DNA from: Gemmatimonadota bacterium
Lineage (GTDB): Bacteria > Latescibacterota > UBA2968 > UBA8231
DNA: 55,547 nt
Assembly (NCBI GenBank): GCA_028875335.1
Contig: JAPPEF010000090.1
Location: forward strand, 1 to 55,547
Direction: 5' to 3'
Under the pieces are notes generated by a model. It had not been told where the DNA came from, did not search any database, and saw nothing but the letters and a program-made list of their open reading frames with translations. Position numbers and translations under genes: made by a program. Numbering within the stretch: the first letter of the stretch is position 1; every line of letters starts with the position of its first letter. Positions 8,526 through 16,282 of this stretch are shown here, piece by piece.

Positions 8526-10574
8526 ATGAACGCAATTCGACGAGAGGGGGCTATTCTTTGGGGCCTAGCTCTGTTGTGGCTGTTGCTCTTTGTGGCCTCC
8601 ATGCTCTACCACACGGGCGGTCGCTTGGCCCTGCCGCTGGACGATTCCTTCATCTATTTCCAATACGCGCGGCAAGCCGCCCAAGGGCACTTCCTCGAAT
8701 ACAACACCGGCGCTGAACCAACAGCCGGCGCGACTAGTCTGCTGTACACCTTACTGTTGGTGCCGGGCTTTTGGCTGGGGCTGGATGGGATGGGGATTGC
8801 GTTATACGCGTTGGCATTGGGGCTTGTGTGGCTTGGGTTGAGCGCTCGGCTGCTCCTGTTGCTGGGCCGCAGATTGAGCGACCCGTTTAGCGGCTGGGTG
8901 GCCGCGTTGATGTTCCTGTTGTGCGGCCCGTTGCTGTGGGGTTACTACAGCGGTATGGCGATCGGCCTCTTTGCCTGGGCCATCTTGCTGAATCTGTATC
9001 TGTATCTAACAGAAGACCGACGGACTCCACTGGCGGCGACTTTGCTGGTATTGGCGCGGCCCGAGGGGATCGCCTTGGTCTTGCTGCTGATAGCGCTAGT
9101 CGCCTATCGCCGGGCGTTGAACTGGCGATGGGTGGTGCCTTTGGGGGCGTACGTGTTCCAAGCTCTGTTGCTGGCTTGGTGGACGGGAGAGTCCGGGGCG
9201 TCTGGGGTCGAGGCCAAATGGCGCTTTGCCGAACCGCACGGCTCGTTGCCTGAGCAGATCCGAGCCGTCTTTTTCGACTTCGCCGAATTTGTCAAAGGGA
9301 TTCTCGCCGGGTCGCTGGGACATCAGACCAGCGTCAATTTATACGCGTACGACGGCAACTATCGCCGCATGGTATTTGCTCCGTTTGTCGCGCTCTTTGT
9401 TTTAGCAGAAATAAGCTATCGGCTCTGGGGCGAGCTGTCCGAGAGGCGGCTCGGGGTGGCGGCATTGGGCGGAGGGTGGTTTGTCGGCGGCGTTTTACTT
9501 ACCTGCACCCTCGTCGAATACGACGCCCACTTCAACCGCTACCAGCAGCCTTTCTTGCCGCTTTACATTCTCTTTGCCGCCTTGGGCTTGGGGCGCTTGG
9601 ACGCGGCTGGAGGGGAATGGGGCCGCAAGCTGGCGCGGGGGTTGGCTTGCTTTTTTGGCTTGTGGGGATTGATGTCGGTGGGGTTTTTCGCGGTTGCATA
9701 CGGGGAAAATTGCAGCGATATCCGCAATCAGCAGGTCGAGATGGCGCGCTTTATAGACGCCGAGTTGCCGCCCGACGCGCGCATCGCCGTCAACGACGCC
9801 GGTGCCCTGCGCTACTTCAGTGGCCGCCAGACGATTGACTTAGTCGGGTTGACTACGGCTGGGAATAGCGCGCCTTGGCGGCACGGGAGCGGGTCGCTGT
9901 TCGAGCGGCTGGAGGCTATGCCGCCGGAGCAGCGACCGCAGTACTTCGCCATTTTTCCCAATTGGTTCAATTTTCCCGAGGGCCTTTTCTTGCAGCCGCT
10001 ACACCGCATTCGCGTCTTTGAGCCGTCGATTATAGATGCGGAGAAGATGTTGTATCAGGCGCATTGGGCCGCTGACCTCAGCGGCGAGGCCATCCGCAAC
10101 CGGACGCTCTTAGCGGAAGGCTGGCGGGTGGTTGATAAAGTGGACGTGGCCGATTTGGAAAGTGAACGGCGGCACGGCTACCGATCCAAGGTGCGGGTGC
10201 CCGGTAGCGGGGAGGCGAACCTGTTGATGGCGCTGAGCGCGACCGACGATCCCCAAGCCGTGTACATCGATGGAGGGCGGACGGTAACGGGGGGCGAGCG
10301 AATGGAGGTGGCGCTGCGGGCTGGTCGACCGGCGACGGTGATTATGCGCACGGTTACGGGCATTGCTCAGCACTTTGCGGTGTTCGCTAATGGGAAGAAG
10401 GTTGCCAACGTGGAGCTGCCGGGAGGGCGAGGCCGTCAGTGGCTCGAACTGGCCGTCGGCCAGATAGCGGCTGCGGATGTGAGCGGTCGCGTCGAGATTG
10501 AGACGCAGCCGATCCACTTTGGCGGCGATTTGCGGCCGATTGTTTCGTTTCACTATTGGGTTTTGCAGCCGTGA
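8526..10574 (+). CDS. GT-C-type membrane glycosyltransferase-like protein
   Basis: 682 residues. About ten hydrophobic segments between residues 10 and 410 are followed by a soluble, extracytoplasmic C-terminal part. The first outer loop carries LDDSFIYFQYARQ, the acidic motif typical of PMT/ArnT-like GT-C enzymes that use polyprenyl-phosphate sugars. The late part has a beta-rich domain of no known family. ATG at 8526 is preferred over TTG 8523, directly after the sulfatase stop. Donor and acceptor are unknown. A related enzyme with TPRs lies at 11570-13510. Confidence 0.75.
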   Translation: MNAIRREGAILWGLALLWLLLFVASMLYHTGGRLALPLDDSFIYFQYARQAAQGHFLEYNTGAEPTAGATSLLYTLLLVPGFWLGLDGMGIALYALALGLVWLGLSARLLLLLGRRLSDPFSGWVAALMFLLCGPLLWGYYSGMAIGLFAWAILLNLYLYLTEDRRTPLAATLLVLARPEGIALVLLLIALVAYRRALNWRWVVPLGAYVFQALLLAWWTGESGASGVEAKWRFAEPHGSLPEQIRAVFFDFAEFVKGILAGSLGHQTSVNLYAYDGNYRRMVFAPFVALFVLAEISYRLWGELSERRLGVAALGGGWFVGGVLLTCTLVEYDAHFNRYQQPFLPLYILFAALGLGRLDAAGGEWGRKLARGLACFFGLWGLMSVGFFAVAYGENCSDIRNQQVEMARFIDAELPPDARIAVNDAGALRYFSGRQTIDLVGLTTAGNSAPWRHGSGSLFERLEAMPPEQRPQYFAIFPNWFNFPEGLFLQPLHRIRVFEPSIIDAEKMLYQAHWAADLSGEAIRNRTLLAEGWRVVDKVDVADLESERRHGYRSKVRVPGSGEANLLMALSATDDPQAVYIDGGRTVTGGERMEVALRAGRPATVIMRTVTGIAQHFAVFANGKKVANVELPGGRGRQWLELAVGQIAAADVSGRVEIETQPIHFGGDLRPIVSFHYWVLQP

Positions 10575-10604
10575 ACTGCTTTAGTACCGGCATTACCACT
10601 GCCT

Positions 10605-10856
10605 TTAGGCTGACTCGTTGTCGGCGATCTGCTGATCGATCTCTTCTGTGTGCGACTGATAATAGGACCAAGCATTGACTAAATCTTCAGCCGTCAAGGT
10701 GGGGTAGGTACGCAACAAATCTGCTTCATCTGTACCTAATTGCTGAAGCTGTACCAAAGCCCAAACCGGGATACGAGTGTGTCGAATGCAAGCATCGCCG
10801 CCGCAAACTCCGGGGGTTTTGTCAATACCACGGTGGTAATAGGAGTGAGAATTCAC
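10605..10856 (-). CDS. DUF433 (VapB-like antitoxin family) protein
   Basis: 83 residues matching DUF433: GVCGGDACIRHTRIPVWALV at the front and LTAEDLVNAWSYY behind. DUF433 proteins are small winged-helix-like proteins usually paired with PIN-like DUF5615 toxins; no such partner is here. It starts with GTG, overlapping the stop of the HigA-like gene by 4 bases (GTGA), so it is the third gene of the toxin-antitoxin operon. It may be an accessory antitoxin or an orphan attached to higBA. Confidence 0.85.
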   Translation of the reverse strand: MNSHSYYHRGIDKTPGVCGGDACIRHTRIPVWALVQLQQLGTDEADLLRTYPTLTAEDLVNAWSYYQSHTEEIDQQIADNESA

Positions 10857-11143
10857 GCCGCATCCCCGGTAGTCTCAAAGCGGATGCAGAGTCGGGTGCC
10901 GGTGGCTTGGGCGATTTTCTCTAGGGTCTTGTAAGATGGATGGACGCGCCCGCTCTCAAGGCGAGCGACGACGGATTGCGTCGTCCGCATACGCATGGCG
11001 AGTTGTGCCTGCGTGAGGCCAGCCTTGGTACGGGTCTCGATCAGCAAGCGAGCCAATTCAAACTCTGGTCCAAGCTCTTGGTACGCTTTTCGGTACTCGG
11101 GTGTTTGGAGCCATTGCTTGTGCAAGTCGCTGACTTTGCTCAT
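10853..11143 (-). CDS. higA: HigA-type antitoxin, XRE helix-turn-helix
   Basis: 96 residues. The C-terminal two thirds are an XRE HTH (GLTQAQLAMRMRTTQSVVAR, LESGRVHPSYKTLEKIA), which should bind its own promoter; the first 30 residues likely contact the toxin. It overlaps the toxin stop by 4 bases at 11140-11143 and the DUF433 start by 4 bases at 10853-10856. The palindrome at 11478-11494 is its likely operator. Toxin-first order is typical of higBA. Confidence 0.9.
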   Translation of the reverse strand: MSKVSDLHKQWLQTPEYRKAYQELGPEFELARLLIETRTKAGLTQAQLAMRMRTTQSVVARLESGRVHPSYKTLEKIAQATGTRLCIRFETTGDAA

Positions 11144-11466
11144 GGCAGTATCTCCTTTGCACGTTGTAGTGCCAAATTAATTTCTTGGCGAGGCGTCTTC
11201 TGTGTCTTCTTGATAAAAATTCTCACCACCACGATTCGTTTGTTTTTTACGACGACATACAACGCACGCGATGTCCCGTCCTTGCCGTTCAGGCGCATTT
11301 CCCAAAGCGGGCCGGTTAAGTGTCTGATGTGGGGTATGCCCATGCGCTCTAGCCCTACCGCTGCGATTAACTCACAGGTACGGACGAACCGTGCTCTCAT
11401 ATCGACAGGGAGGGAATTAAGCTCCTCATCTACAGTTTTACTCAATGTTTCAACGCTCCAGTTCAC
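11140..11466 (-). CDS. higB: HigB-like / phage Gp49-like toxin (RelE superfamily)
   Basis: 108 residues. Matches the Gp49-like RelE/HigB family of ribosome-dependent mRNA interferases: an N-terminal helix pair (DEELNSLPVDMRARFVR), GPLWEMRLNGKDGTSRALYV with the conserved Arg, and a C-terminal IFIKKTQKTPRQEI with basic catalytic candidates. It starts at GTG 11466, as the first gene of the operon. The predicted transcription start falls at or next to this GTG, so the message may be leaderless; an internal start near residue 23 would remove conserved sequence. Confidence 0.88.
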   Translation of the reverse strand: MNWSVETLSKTVDEELNSLPVDMRARFVRTCELIAAVGLERMGIPHIRHLTGPLWEMRLNGKDGTSRALYVVVKNKRIVVVRIFIKKTQKTPRQEINLALQRAKEILP

Positions 11467-11472
11467 GATATT

Positions 11473-11501
11473 AGTATAGCATATTTGCTATGCTCTTGCA
11501 A
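11473..11501 (-). promoter_or_regulatory. higBA promoter with palindromic operator
   Basis: On the minus strand, -35 TTGCAA (11501-11496), a 17-base spacer and -10 TATACT (11478-11473). The spacer holds a perfect inverted repeat, AGCATA at 11478-11483 and TATGCT at 11489-11494 with 5 bases between. A repressor such as HigA bound there would block polymerase. The -10 ends about 7 bases before the GTG start of higB. Confidence 0.65.
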
Positions 11502-11557
11502 TTTGCCAGAGTTCTTCGAGGCCTTCAAAGAGCCATGCCAGCACCGGAGATTCCGGC

Positions 11558-11563
11558 TATATT
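11558..11563 (+). promoter_or_regulatory. possible -10 box immediately before the 11570 gene
   Basis: TATATT ends 6 bases before the ATG at 11570, so a transcript from it would begin at the start codon. No good -35 is visible at 17 bases. It is recorded because no ribosome-binding site is seen for this gene. Confidence 0.25.
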
Positions 11564-11569
11564 GGTAGT

Positions 11570-13510
11570 ATGCAGACCATAGGTATCGGTGCGGTGCAGC
11601 TAAGGCGGGAAGGAGTCATCCTTTGGGCGATCCTAATCACCGCTATCGGCGTGCGCCTAGCCTATCTCTACCAAGCGGTTGACACGCCGCTCTTCGATGT
11701 CCTCCTGATTGACTCTGAGTTCTACGACCGCCGCGCCCGGGCCATTGTCGCGGGCGATTGGTTGGGCGACCAGCCTTTCTTTATGAATCCGTTTTACTCC
11801 TACTTTTTGGCCGTTATTTACACGCTTTTGGGCGCTGAATATTGGTGGGTTGGCTTGGTGCAGGCGGCGCTGGGGACGGGTAGCTGCTATTTGATCTACG
11901 CACTGGGCCGGAAACTGTGGAGCGCGCAAATTGGCTTGTTGGCCGCGGGCATGGCGGCGATCTACCAGCCGTATGTGTTCTACGACGGGGCGCTGCTGAC
12001 CGCCGCGCCGATTACCTTTTTGAATCTTGCGGCTCTGTATTGCTTGGCGCACGCGCAAGGGGCAGCGCGGTGGCTGTTGGCCGCGGGCCTGCTGTTGGGG
12101 TTTTCGGCTACGGCGCGGCCTATGGTCTTGCTATTTGTCGCGGTGGTTGCGGGCTGGTTTGTCGCGCAGTGGGGACGGCGCGGTTGGCGGCAGTGGGGGT
12201 TGGTGGCCGTGGGCTGTGGTCTCGTAGTGGGCGCGGTGGCTTGCCGCAACTATCTCGTCGGAGGGGAATGGCTGCTGACCACGTCCTCAGCCGGGATGAA
12301 CTTCTACGTGGGTAACCACCCCGAGGCCAACGGCATCTACGCGCAGGTCGATTTCCTACCCAGTGCCGAGCCGGATTTGGAGCGCGAGGCGTTTATCCGC
12401 GAGGCCGAGGCGCGCACGGGCCGAGAGCTGACCCCGGCTCAAGCATCCAGATACTGGCTTGTGGCTGGCTTGCGCTTTGCCGTGGAAAATCCCCTCGCGT
12501 ATCTGGCTCTACAAGGCCGCAAATTCTACATGTTCTGGAACGGGGTTGAGGCACAAAACAACCTGAGTCTGTATTTGGCGCGGGATTTTGTACCTCTATT
12601 GCGCTGGTGCGTTCTGGGGTGGGGACTGGTGGCTCCGCTGGCGGTCGTGGGCTGGGCTACTAGTCGTCGCTCTTCTCTGCTCGACCTGTATCTGGCGAGC
12701 TATCTGGCCGCTTGTCTGCTGTTTTTCACGTCCTCGGAATACCGCCTACCCGTCGTGCCAGTGATTTTGCTCTACGCCGCTTGCTGGCTTGCCAACGCCG
12801 CGGCTTGGACGACGGGCGGGGCGCATCGTCGGCTGCTGGGGTCGTGCTTGCTGGTGGCCTTAGTCGCGTTGCCGATTAACTACCGGGACGCAGGGGCCGA
12901 GCGGCTGACTCGCAAACGGGTCGATTACTACAACTTCGGTGCCTTGTACCAACGCCGAGGAGATTGGACTGCGGCCGAGAATATGTTCCGCGAGGCGCTG
13001 CGCATCGATCCGTCATTTGCTCCCGCTGCTTCTGGCCTAACAGCCGTATTGGCGCAGCAAGAAGGCGGAGACCCGGACATCAGACGCGGGTTAGAGTTGT
13101 TCGGTGCGGGGGAATACGAGACGGCGATTGCGGTCTTTAGGCGTGCCCAGCCTTCGCCCGGTCTGCACAACAATCTCGGCCTGTGCTATTATCGCCTTGG
13201 CCAATTGAACGAGGCCGCCGCGCACTTCCACAAGGCCCTCGCGCTCGATGCCAGCTATGCCCGAGCGCATTTTAATCTCGGCCTGGTATATGCCAAGCAG
13301 GGCGATGACCAAGCTGCGGCGGATGCCTTTGCCCAAGCACTCGAACTCGACCCCGACCACGTCCAAGCGCACTATCGGCGCGGGGAAGTGCTGTTGCGCT
13401 TGGGGCGTCCCGGCGCAGCAGAAGCCCACTGGGCATTTTTGCACGCGCGCAACCCCGACGACGCGCGCTTACAGACGAAAATCGATTCCATGATGCAGGC
13501 CAACCCTTGA
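11570..13510 (+). CDS. GT-C-type membrane glycosyltransferase with C-terminal TPR domain
   Basis: 646 residues. About 10-11 membrane segments (about 15-440) resemble the PMT_2/ArnT-like family, with an acidic first loop (IDSEFYDRRARAIVAGDW) and a basic motif after the membrane part. Residues about 455-640 are tetratricopeptide repeats (NNLGLCYYRLGQLNEAAAHF, HFNLGLVYAKQGDDQAAADA). It probably transfers a sugar from a lipid carrier outside the cytoplasmic membrane, with the TPRs docking a partner. Its TGA overlaps the TTG start of the UvrA-like gene by 4 bases, so the two are translationally coupled. Confidence 0.8.
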   Translation: MQTIGIGAVQLRREGVILWAILITAIGVRLAYLYQAVDTPLFDVLLIDSEFYDRRARAIVAGDWLGDQPFFMNPFYSYFLAVIYTLLGAEYWWVGLVQAALGTGSCYLIYALGRKLWSAQIGLLAAGMAAIYQPYVFYDGALLTAAPITFLNLAALYCLAHAQGAARWLLAAGLLLGFSATARPMVLLFVAVVAGWFVAQWGRRGWRQWGLVAVGCGLVVGAVACRNYLVGGEWLLTTSSAGMNFYVGNHPEANGIYAQVDFLPSAEPDLEREAFIREAEARTGRELTPAQASRYWLVAGLRFAVENPLAYLALQGRKFYMFWNGVEAQNNLSLYLARDFVPLLRWCVLGWGLVAPLAVVGWATSRRSSLLDLYLASYLAACLLFFTSSEYRLPVVPVILLYAACWLANAAAWTTGGAHRRLLGSCLLVALVALPINYRDAGAERLTRKRVDYYNFGALYQRRGDWTAAENMFREALRIDPSFAPAASGLTAVLAQQEGGDPDIRRGLELFGAGEYETAIAVFRRAQPSPGLHNNLGLCYYRLGQLNEAAAHFHKALALDASYARAHFNLGLVYAKQGDDQAAADAFAQALELDPDHVQAHYRRGEVLLRLGRPGAAEAHWAFLHARNPDDARLQTKIDSMMQANP

Positions 13511-15636
13511 ACGCTACTCTTTGTGTACGCGGTGCCCGGGCAGGCGGTCTGGCCAATGTCGATATGGACTTGCCGTTGGGCCGGATTATTTGTTTTACCG
13601 GCCGCAGTAGTAGCGGTCGCTGCGCCATGGCCTTAGACATCCTGTACGCGGAGAGCCGCCGCCGCTATATACAGGCCCTGTCTCCGGCTGAACGCGAAAG
13701 CGTCAGCGGGACAGCGCGTGCGGATGTGGACGAGATCTTGGGCTTGCCGCCAGCCATTTACTTGGGGGCACCGCGCCGTGGACGCACGGTGGGGGACTAC
13801 TTGCAGCTAGACGGGATTTTGGCGCAGATCATGCTGGAAGAGGGACAGATGCACTGCCTCGAATGCGGTGGCTGCTGCCGCAGCTATGCGGCCGATGAGG
13901 TTGAACGCGAAGTCGCCCGCGTCCATCCAGACACCCGCTGTTTGGTGCTGGCCCCTTTGATTCTGCGGAACGAGGGGATGTGGCAACAGCTCGTGCAGGC
14001 TGGGTTTACACGGGTCGCAATCGACGGCCAGATCCAGCGTTTGGAAGGCGATGGGCCAGCATTGCCGAGCGACGAAAGCGAGGTACATGTGGTGGTGGAC
14101 CGGTTGGTGCCGGACCCGAACACCAGTGTGCGCTTTTTGGAAGCCGTGCGCGTGAGCCGCTCGATTTCGTCGGGGCAGACGGTGATTTGGGTGGATGGGA
14201 CCAGCGAGATGATGCACTTGAACCAGCAGCCGACTTGTGGCGAGTGCGGTCGTCAGTACGCACCGCTAGCTGCGGCTGACTTCGGCGTGAGTCAGCCTTT
14301 GGCTGGTCAAATGACTCTGCACGGTCGCACCATGGACGAAATGATGGACGCTCCCCTCAGCTCGTTGCGCGATTGGCTAGCCGCTGCTGGCCAAGAGGGA
14401 CACGGGCGCGCCAAAGTAGAGGCCGCGCTCGCCGAGGCTTGCGGTTTGGCACTGGGACACCTGCCGTTGAGCCGTCGGCTCGAATCGCTGGCGGTTGGCG
14501 AGTGGCAGCGCCTGCAATTGGCGTCCTGTCTCAGCAGCGGCCTGACGGGCATCCTCTACATTTTGGAGGGTTTGGGTAGCCAATTGTCAGGGGAGATGCT
14601 GAACGCGGTCGCGGCGGGTCTCCGCCGATTGGTCGCTGGCGGCAATACTGCGCTGTTATTGGATCACACGCCTACACTCGTGGCGGTCGCGGACGAAGTC
14701 TGGGCGTTTGCAGGAGGGCAGGTCCAGGTAGGGGAGCCGGCTGAAATAGAGCGGGATGAAGCGGATGAAAAATGGGTCGCCGAGAAAGTCGCGCTGGCAT
14801 TGACCATCCGTGGGGACGGTGTGATCGGGCCGCTTGCTATCGAACTGCCACACGGAAAGTTGACCTGCGTATGCGGGCCTTCCGGCAGCGGCAAAACCCG
14901 CTTTCTGCAAGAAGTCTTGCTGCCGCTGCTCAAGGGACGGCCCGCCGAGTACGCTGCTGTGGGTATGCCGAGAAACAGCCGAGTTGTAACGGTGGAAGCC
15001 CCGAGCGGTGAGGCCACGGTTTTGGAAGGGCTGGGCCTTTTTGAGCGCGTCGCCGATCTATACGCCGCATCGCCGGCCGCAGCAGCGCGCGGCTGGGATC
15101 GGGACACCTTCCTGTTGGATCGACCGGGAGGTCGTTGTCCTAGCTGTGAGGGCCGCGGCCAATGCTACTTCGATTTGGAGTTTCTAGAGGACATAGCGAT
15201 GGTGTGTGCCGCTTGCGAGGGCCGCAGGTACCGAGACGAAACCTGCGAGGTAACCCTGCGAGGAGCGAGCATTGCCGATGTGTTGGGCATGACCTTGGAA
15301 CAGGCTTGTGCCCACTTTGCCCGGCACGATCCAATCCGCCCGCGTCTAGAGGCAGCAGTCGGCTGCGGCCTCGGCTATCTGCTCTTGGGACGGGAGATGC
15401 AGGGGCTGGAGCGAGGGGAGTGGTTGCGGTTGCGGCTGGCGCTTGAATCGACGCGGATCTCCCGGCGCACTTGGGTGCTTATCGACGATCCGGCCAGCAG
15501 CGATCATCCAGAAGACGTGCGCTTGATGATGGCGGCCTTGCGGGGATTGGTAGATCGGGGGGCCACGGTCGTCGTTGTCGATCAGCATCCAACGGTGGGG
15601 GCCGCGGCGGATTGGGTGGTAGATTTGGCGTGCTAA
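13507..15636 (+). CDS. degenerate UvrA-like ABC ATPase paralogue
   Basis: 709 residues, about 230 shorter than UvrA. UvrA landmarks appear in order: LCVRGARAGGL start, FTGRSSSGRCAMA in place of the first Walker A (Lys replaced by Arg38), YAESRRRYIQAL, a first zinc finger (CLECG ... CGECG), LAVGEWQRLQLA instead of the first LSGGE signature, LYILEGLGSQLSG instead of the first Walker B DEP, an intact second Walker A GPSGSGKTRF, an intact C-terminal zinc finger (CPSCEGRG ... CAACEGRRY), LERGEWLRLRLA as second signature and LIDDPASSDH as second Walker B. Site I looks inactive and site II partly so, yet the frame is open. A true repair role is doubtful; DNA binding by the zinc modules may remain. 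The TTG start overlaps the upstream stop by 4 bases and keeps the family's N terminus. Confidence 0.85.
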   Translation: MNATLCVRGARAGGLANVDMDLPLGRIICFTGRSSSGRCAMALDILYAESRRRYIQALSPAERESVSGTARADVDEILGLPPAIYLGAPRRGRTVGDYLQLDGILAQIMLEEGQMHCLECGGCCRSYAADEVEREVARVHPDTRCLVLAPLILRNEGMWQQLVQAGFTRVAIDGQIQRLEGDGPALPSDESEVHVVVDRLVPDPNTSVRFLEAVRVSRSISSGQTVIWVDGTSEMMHLNQQPTCGECGRQYAPLAAADFGVSQPLAGQMTLHGRTMDEMMDAPLSSLRDWLAAAGQEGHGRAKVEAALAEACGLALGHLPLSRRLESLAVGEWQRLQLASCLSSGLTGILYILEGLGSQLSGEMLNAVAAGLRRLVAGGNTALLLDHTPTLVAVADEVWAFAGGQVQVGEPAEIERDEADEKWVAEKVALALTIRGDGVIGPLAIELPHGKLTCVCGPSGSGKTRFLQEVLLPLLKGRPAEYAAVGMPRNSRVVTVEAPSGEATVLEGLGLFERVADLYAASPAAAARGWDRDTFLLDRPGGRCPSCEGRGQCYFDLEFLEDIAMVCAACEGRRYRDETCEVTLRGASIADVLGMTLEQACAHFARHDPIRPRLEAAVGCGLGYLLLGREMQGLERGEWLRLRLALESTRISRRTWVLIDDPASSDHPEDVRLMMAALRGLVDRGATVVVVDQHPTVGAAADWVVDLAC

Positions 15637-15665
15637 AAGCCGCAATGTTGTTGCGACGTATTATC

Positions 15666-15694
15666 TTGCGAGATGTGTCGCTCCTATCTATCTT
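15666..15694 (+). promoter_or_regulatory. possible promoter of the CBS-KorAB operon
   Basis: TTGCGA (15666-15671), 17 bases, then TATCTT (15689-15694). Each box matches the consensus at four of six positions. It would give a leader of about 65 bases before the CBS gene, containing the mini-ORF and hairpin described separately. Confidence 0.35.
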
Positions 15695-15731
15695 AAATTG
15701 GATATAGTTGTTCAAGTAAACGAGGTGAATA

Positions 15732-15767
15732 ATGCGGTACCCAAGCCCCGAGAAAGGGGCTTTCTAA
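15732..15767 (+). CDS. possible 11-codon leader peptide upstream of the CBS gene
   Basis: A reading frame MRYPSPEKGAF starts at ATG 15732 behind GAGGTGA (15723-15729). It ends with TAA at 15765-15767, whose last base is the first base of the next gene's ATG. The frame spans a GC-rich hairpin (AAGCCCC 15743-15749, GGGGCTT 15756-15762). This layout can couple or attenuate translation of the downstream gene; no run of a single regulated amino acid is seen, so the signal is unknown. Confidence 0.35.
   Translation: MRYPSPEKGAF
15743..15762 (+). promoter_or_regulatory. hairpin just before the CBS gene start
   Basis: AAGCCCC and GGGGCTT are perfect 7-bp arms around a GAGAAA loop, followed by TCTAATG. 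The right arm contains the only purine-rich ribosome-site candidate (AAAGGGG) for ATG 15767, so folding would hide it. It could act as a translational switch, opened by ribosomes reading the mini-ORF. Confidence 0.4.
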
Positions 15768-16234
15768 TGAAGGTTGTACAGAAGTTACAAGAAGAGGTCA
15801 TCGGCCATCTGGATCTGGACGGGTATGTCTTGTGCGAGCCGCAGGAGCCGATTGTCGAAGTTCTCAAGAAAATGCGACACCAACACGTCAGTGCTGTACT
15901 CGTAGAGGAGGACGGCCGCTTGGTGGGAATTTTTACCGAGCGCGATGCGCTCACCAAGGTGGTTGACCAGCCGGCGACGTGGACACAGCCGGTGGCCGAG
16001 TTGATGACCCGTGACCCGCACAGCTTGGACGCCCAGCAGCCGATCAGCAGCGCTCTGCGGCTGATGAACGCTGGCGATTACCGCAACGTGCCGATTGTAG
16101 ATGAAAACGGCCGCATAAAGGGGAATTTGCCCCAACACGAGGTCATCCGCTTTCTCACCGATCAATTTCCCGAAGACATCTACAATCTACCACCTGACCC
16201 CGAGCGCATAGCCCGCACGAAAGAGGGAGCTTGA
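15767..16234 (+). CDS. CBS-domain pair protein
   Basis: 155 residues, essentially two CBS domains (about 15-75 and 85-140) with the usual GIFTERDAL and VPIVDENGRIKG segments. CBS pairs bind adenine nucleotides and usually sense energy state. ATG 15767 is chosen; a longer in-frame TTG start at 15698 would add residues without similarity. It lies 48 bases before korA, and a second CBS protein closes the operon, so regulation of the oxidoreductase by nucleotides is a reasonable inference. Confidence 0.88.
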   Translation: MKVVQKLQEEVIGHLDLDGYVLCEPQEPIVEVLKKMRHQHVSAVLVEEDGRLVGIFTERDALTKVVDQPATWTQPVAELMTRDPHSLDAQQPISSALRLMNAGDYRNVPIVDENGRIKGNLPQHEVIRFLTDQFPEDIYNLPPDPERIARTKEGA

Positions 16235-16267
16235 GCATGCGCTGCGGATTGAGATTTTTTTCTTTTT

Positions 16268-16274
16268 AAGGAGG
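16268..16274 (+). promoter_or_regulatory. strong ribosome-binding site deciding the korA start
   Basis: AAGGAGG at 16268-16274 lies 8 bases before ATG 16283 but only 2 bases before GTG 16277, so the ATG is the start used. Confidence 0.8.
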
Positions 16275-16282
16275 TCGTGTGC

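Noticed and set aside
13507..15636. Functional uvrA
   Set aside because: The first nucleotide site and both signature motifs are degenerate and the protein is about 230 residues too short.
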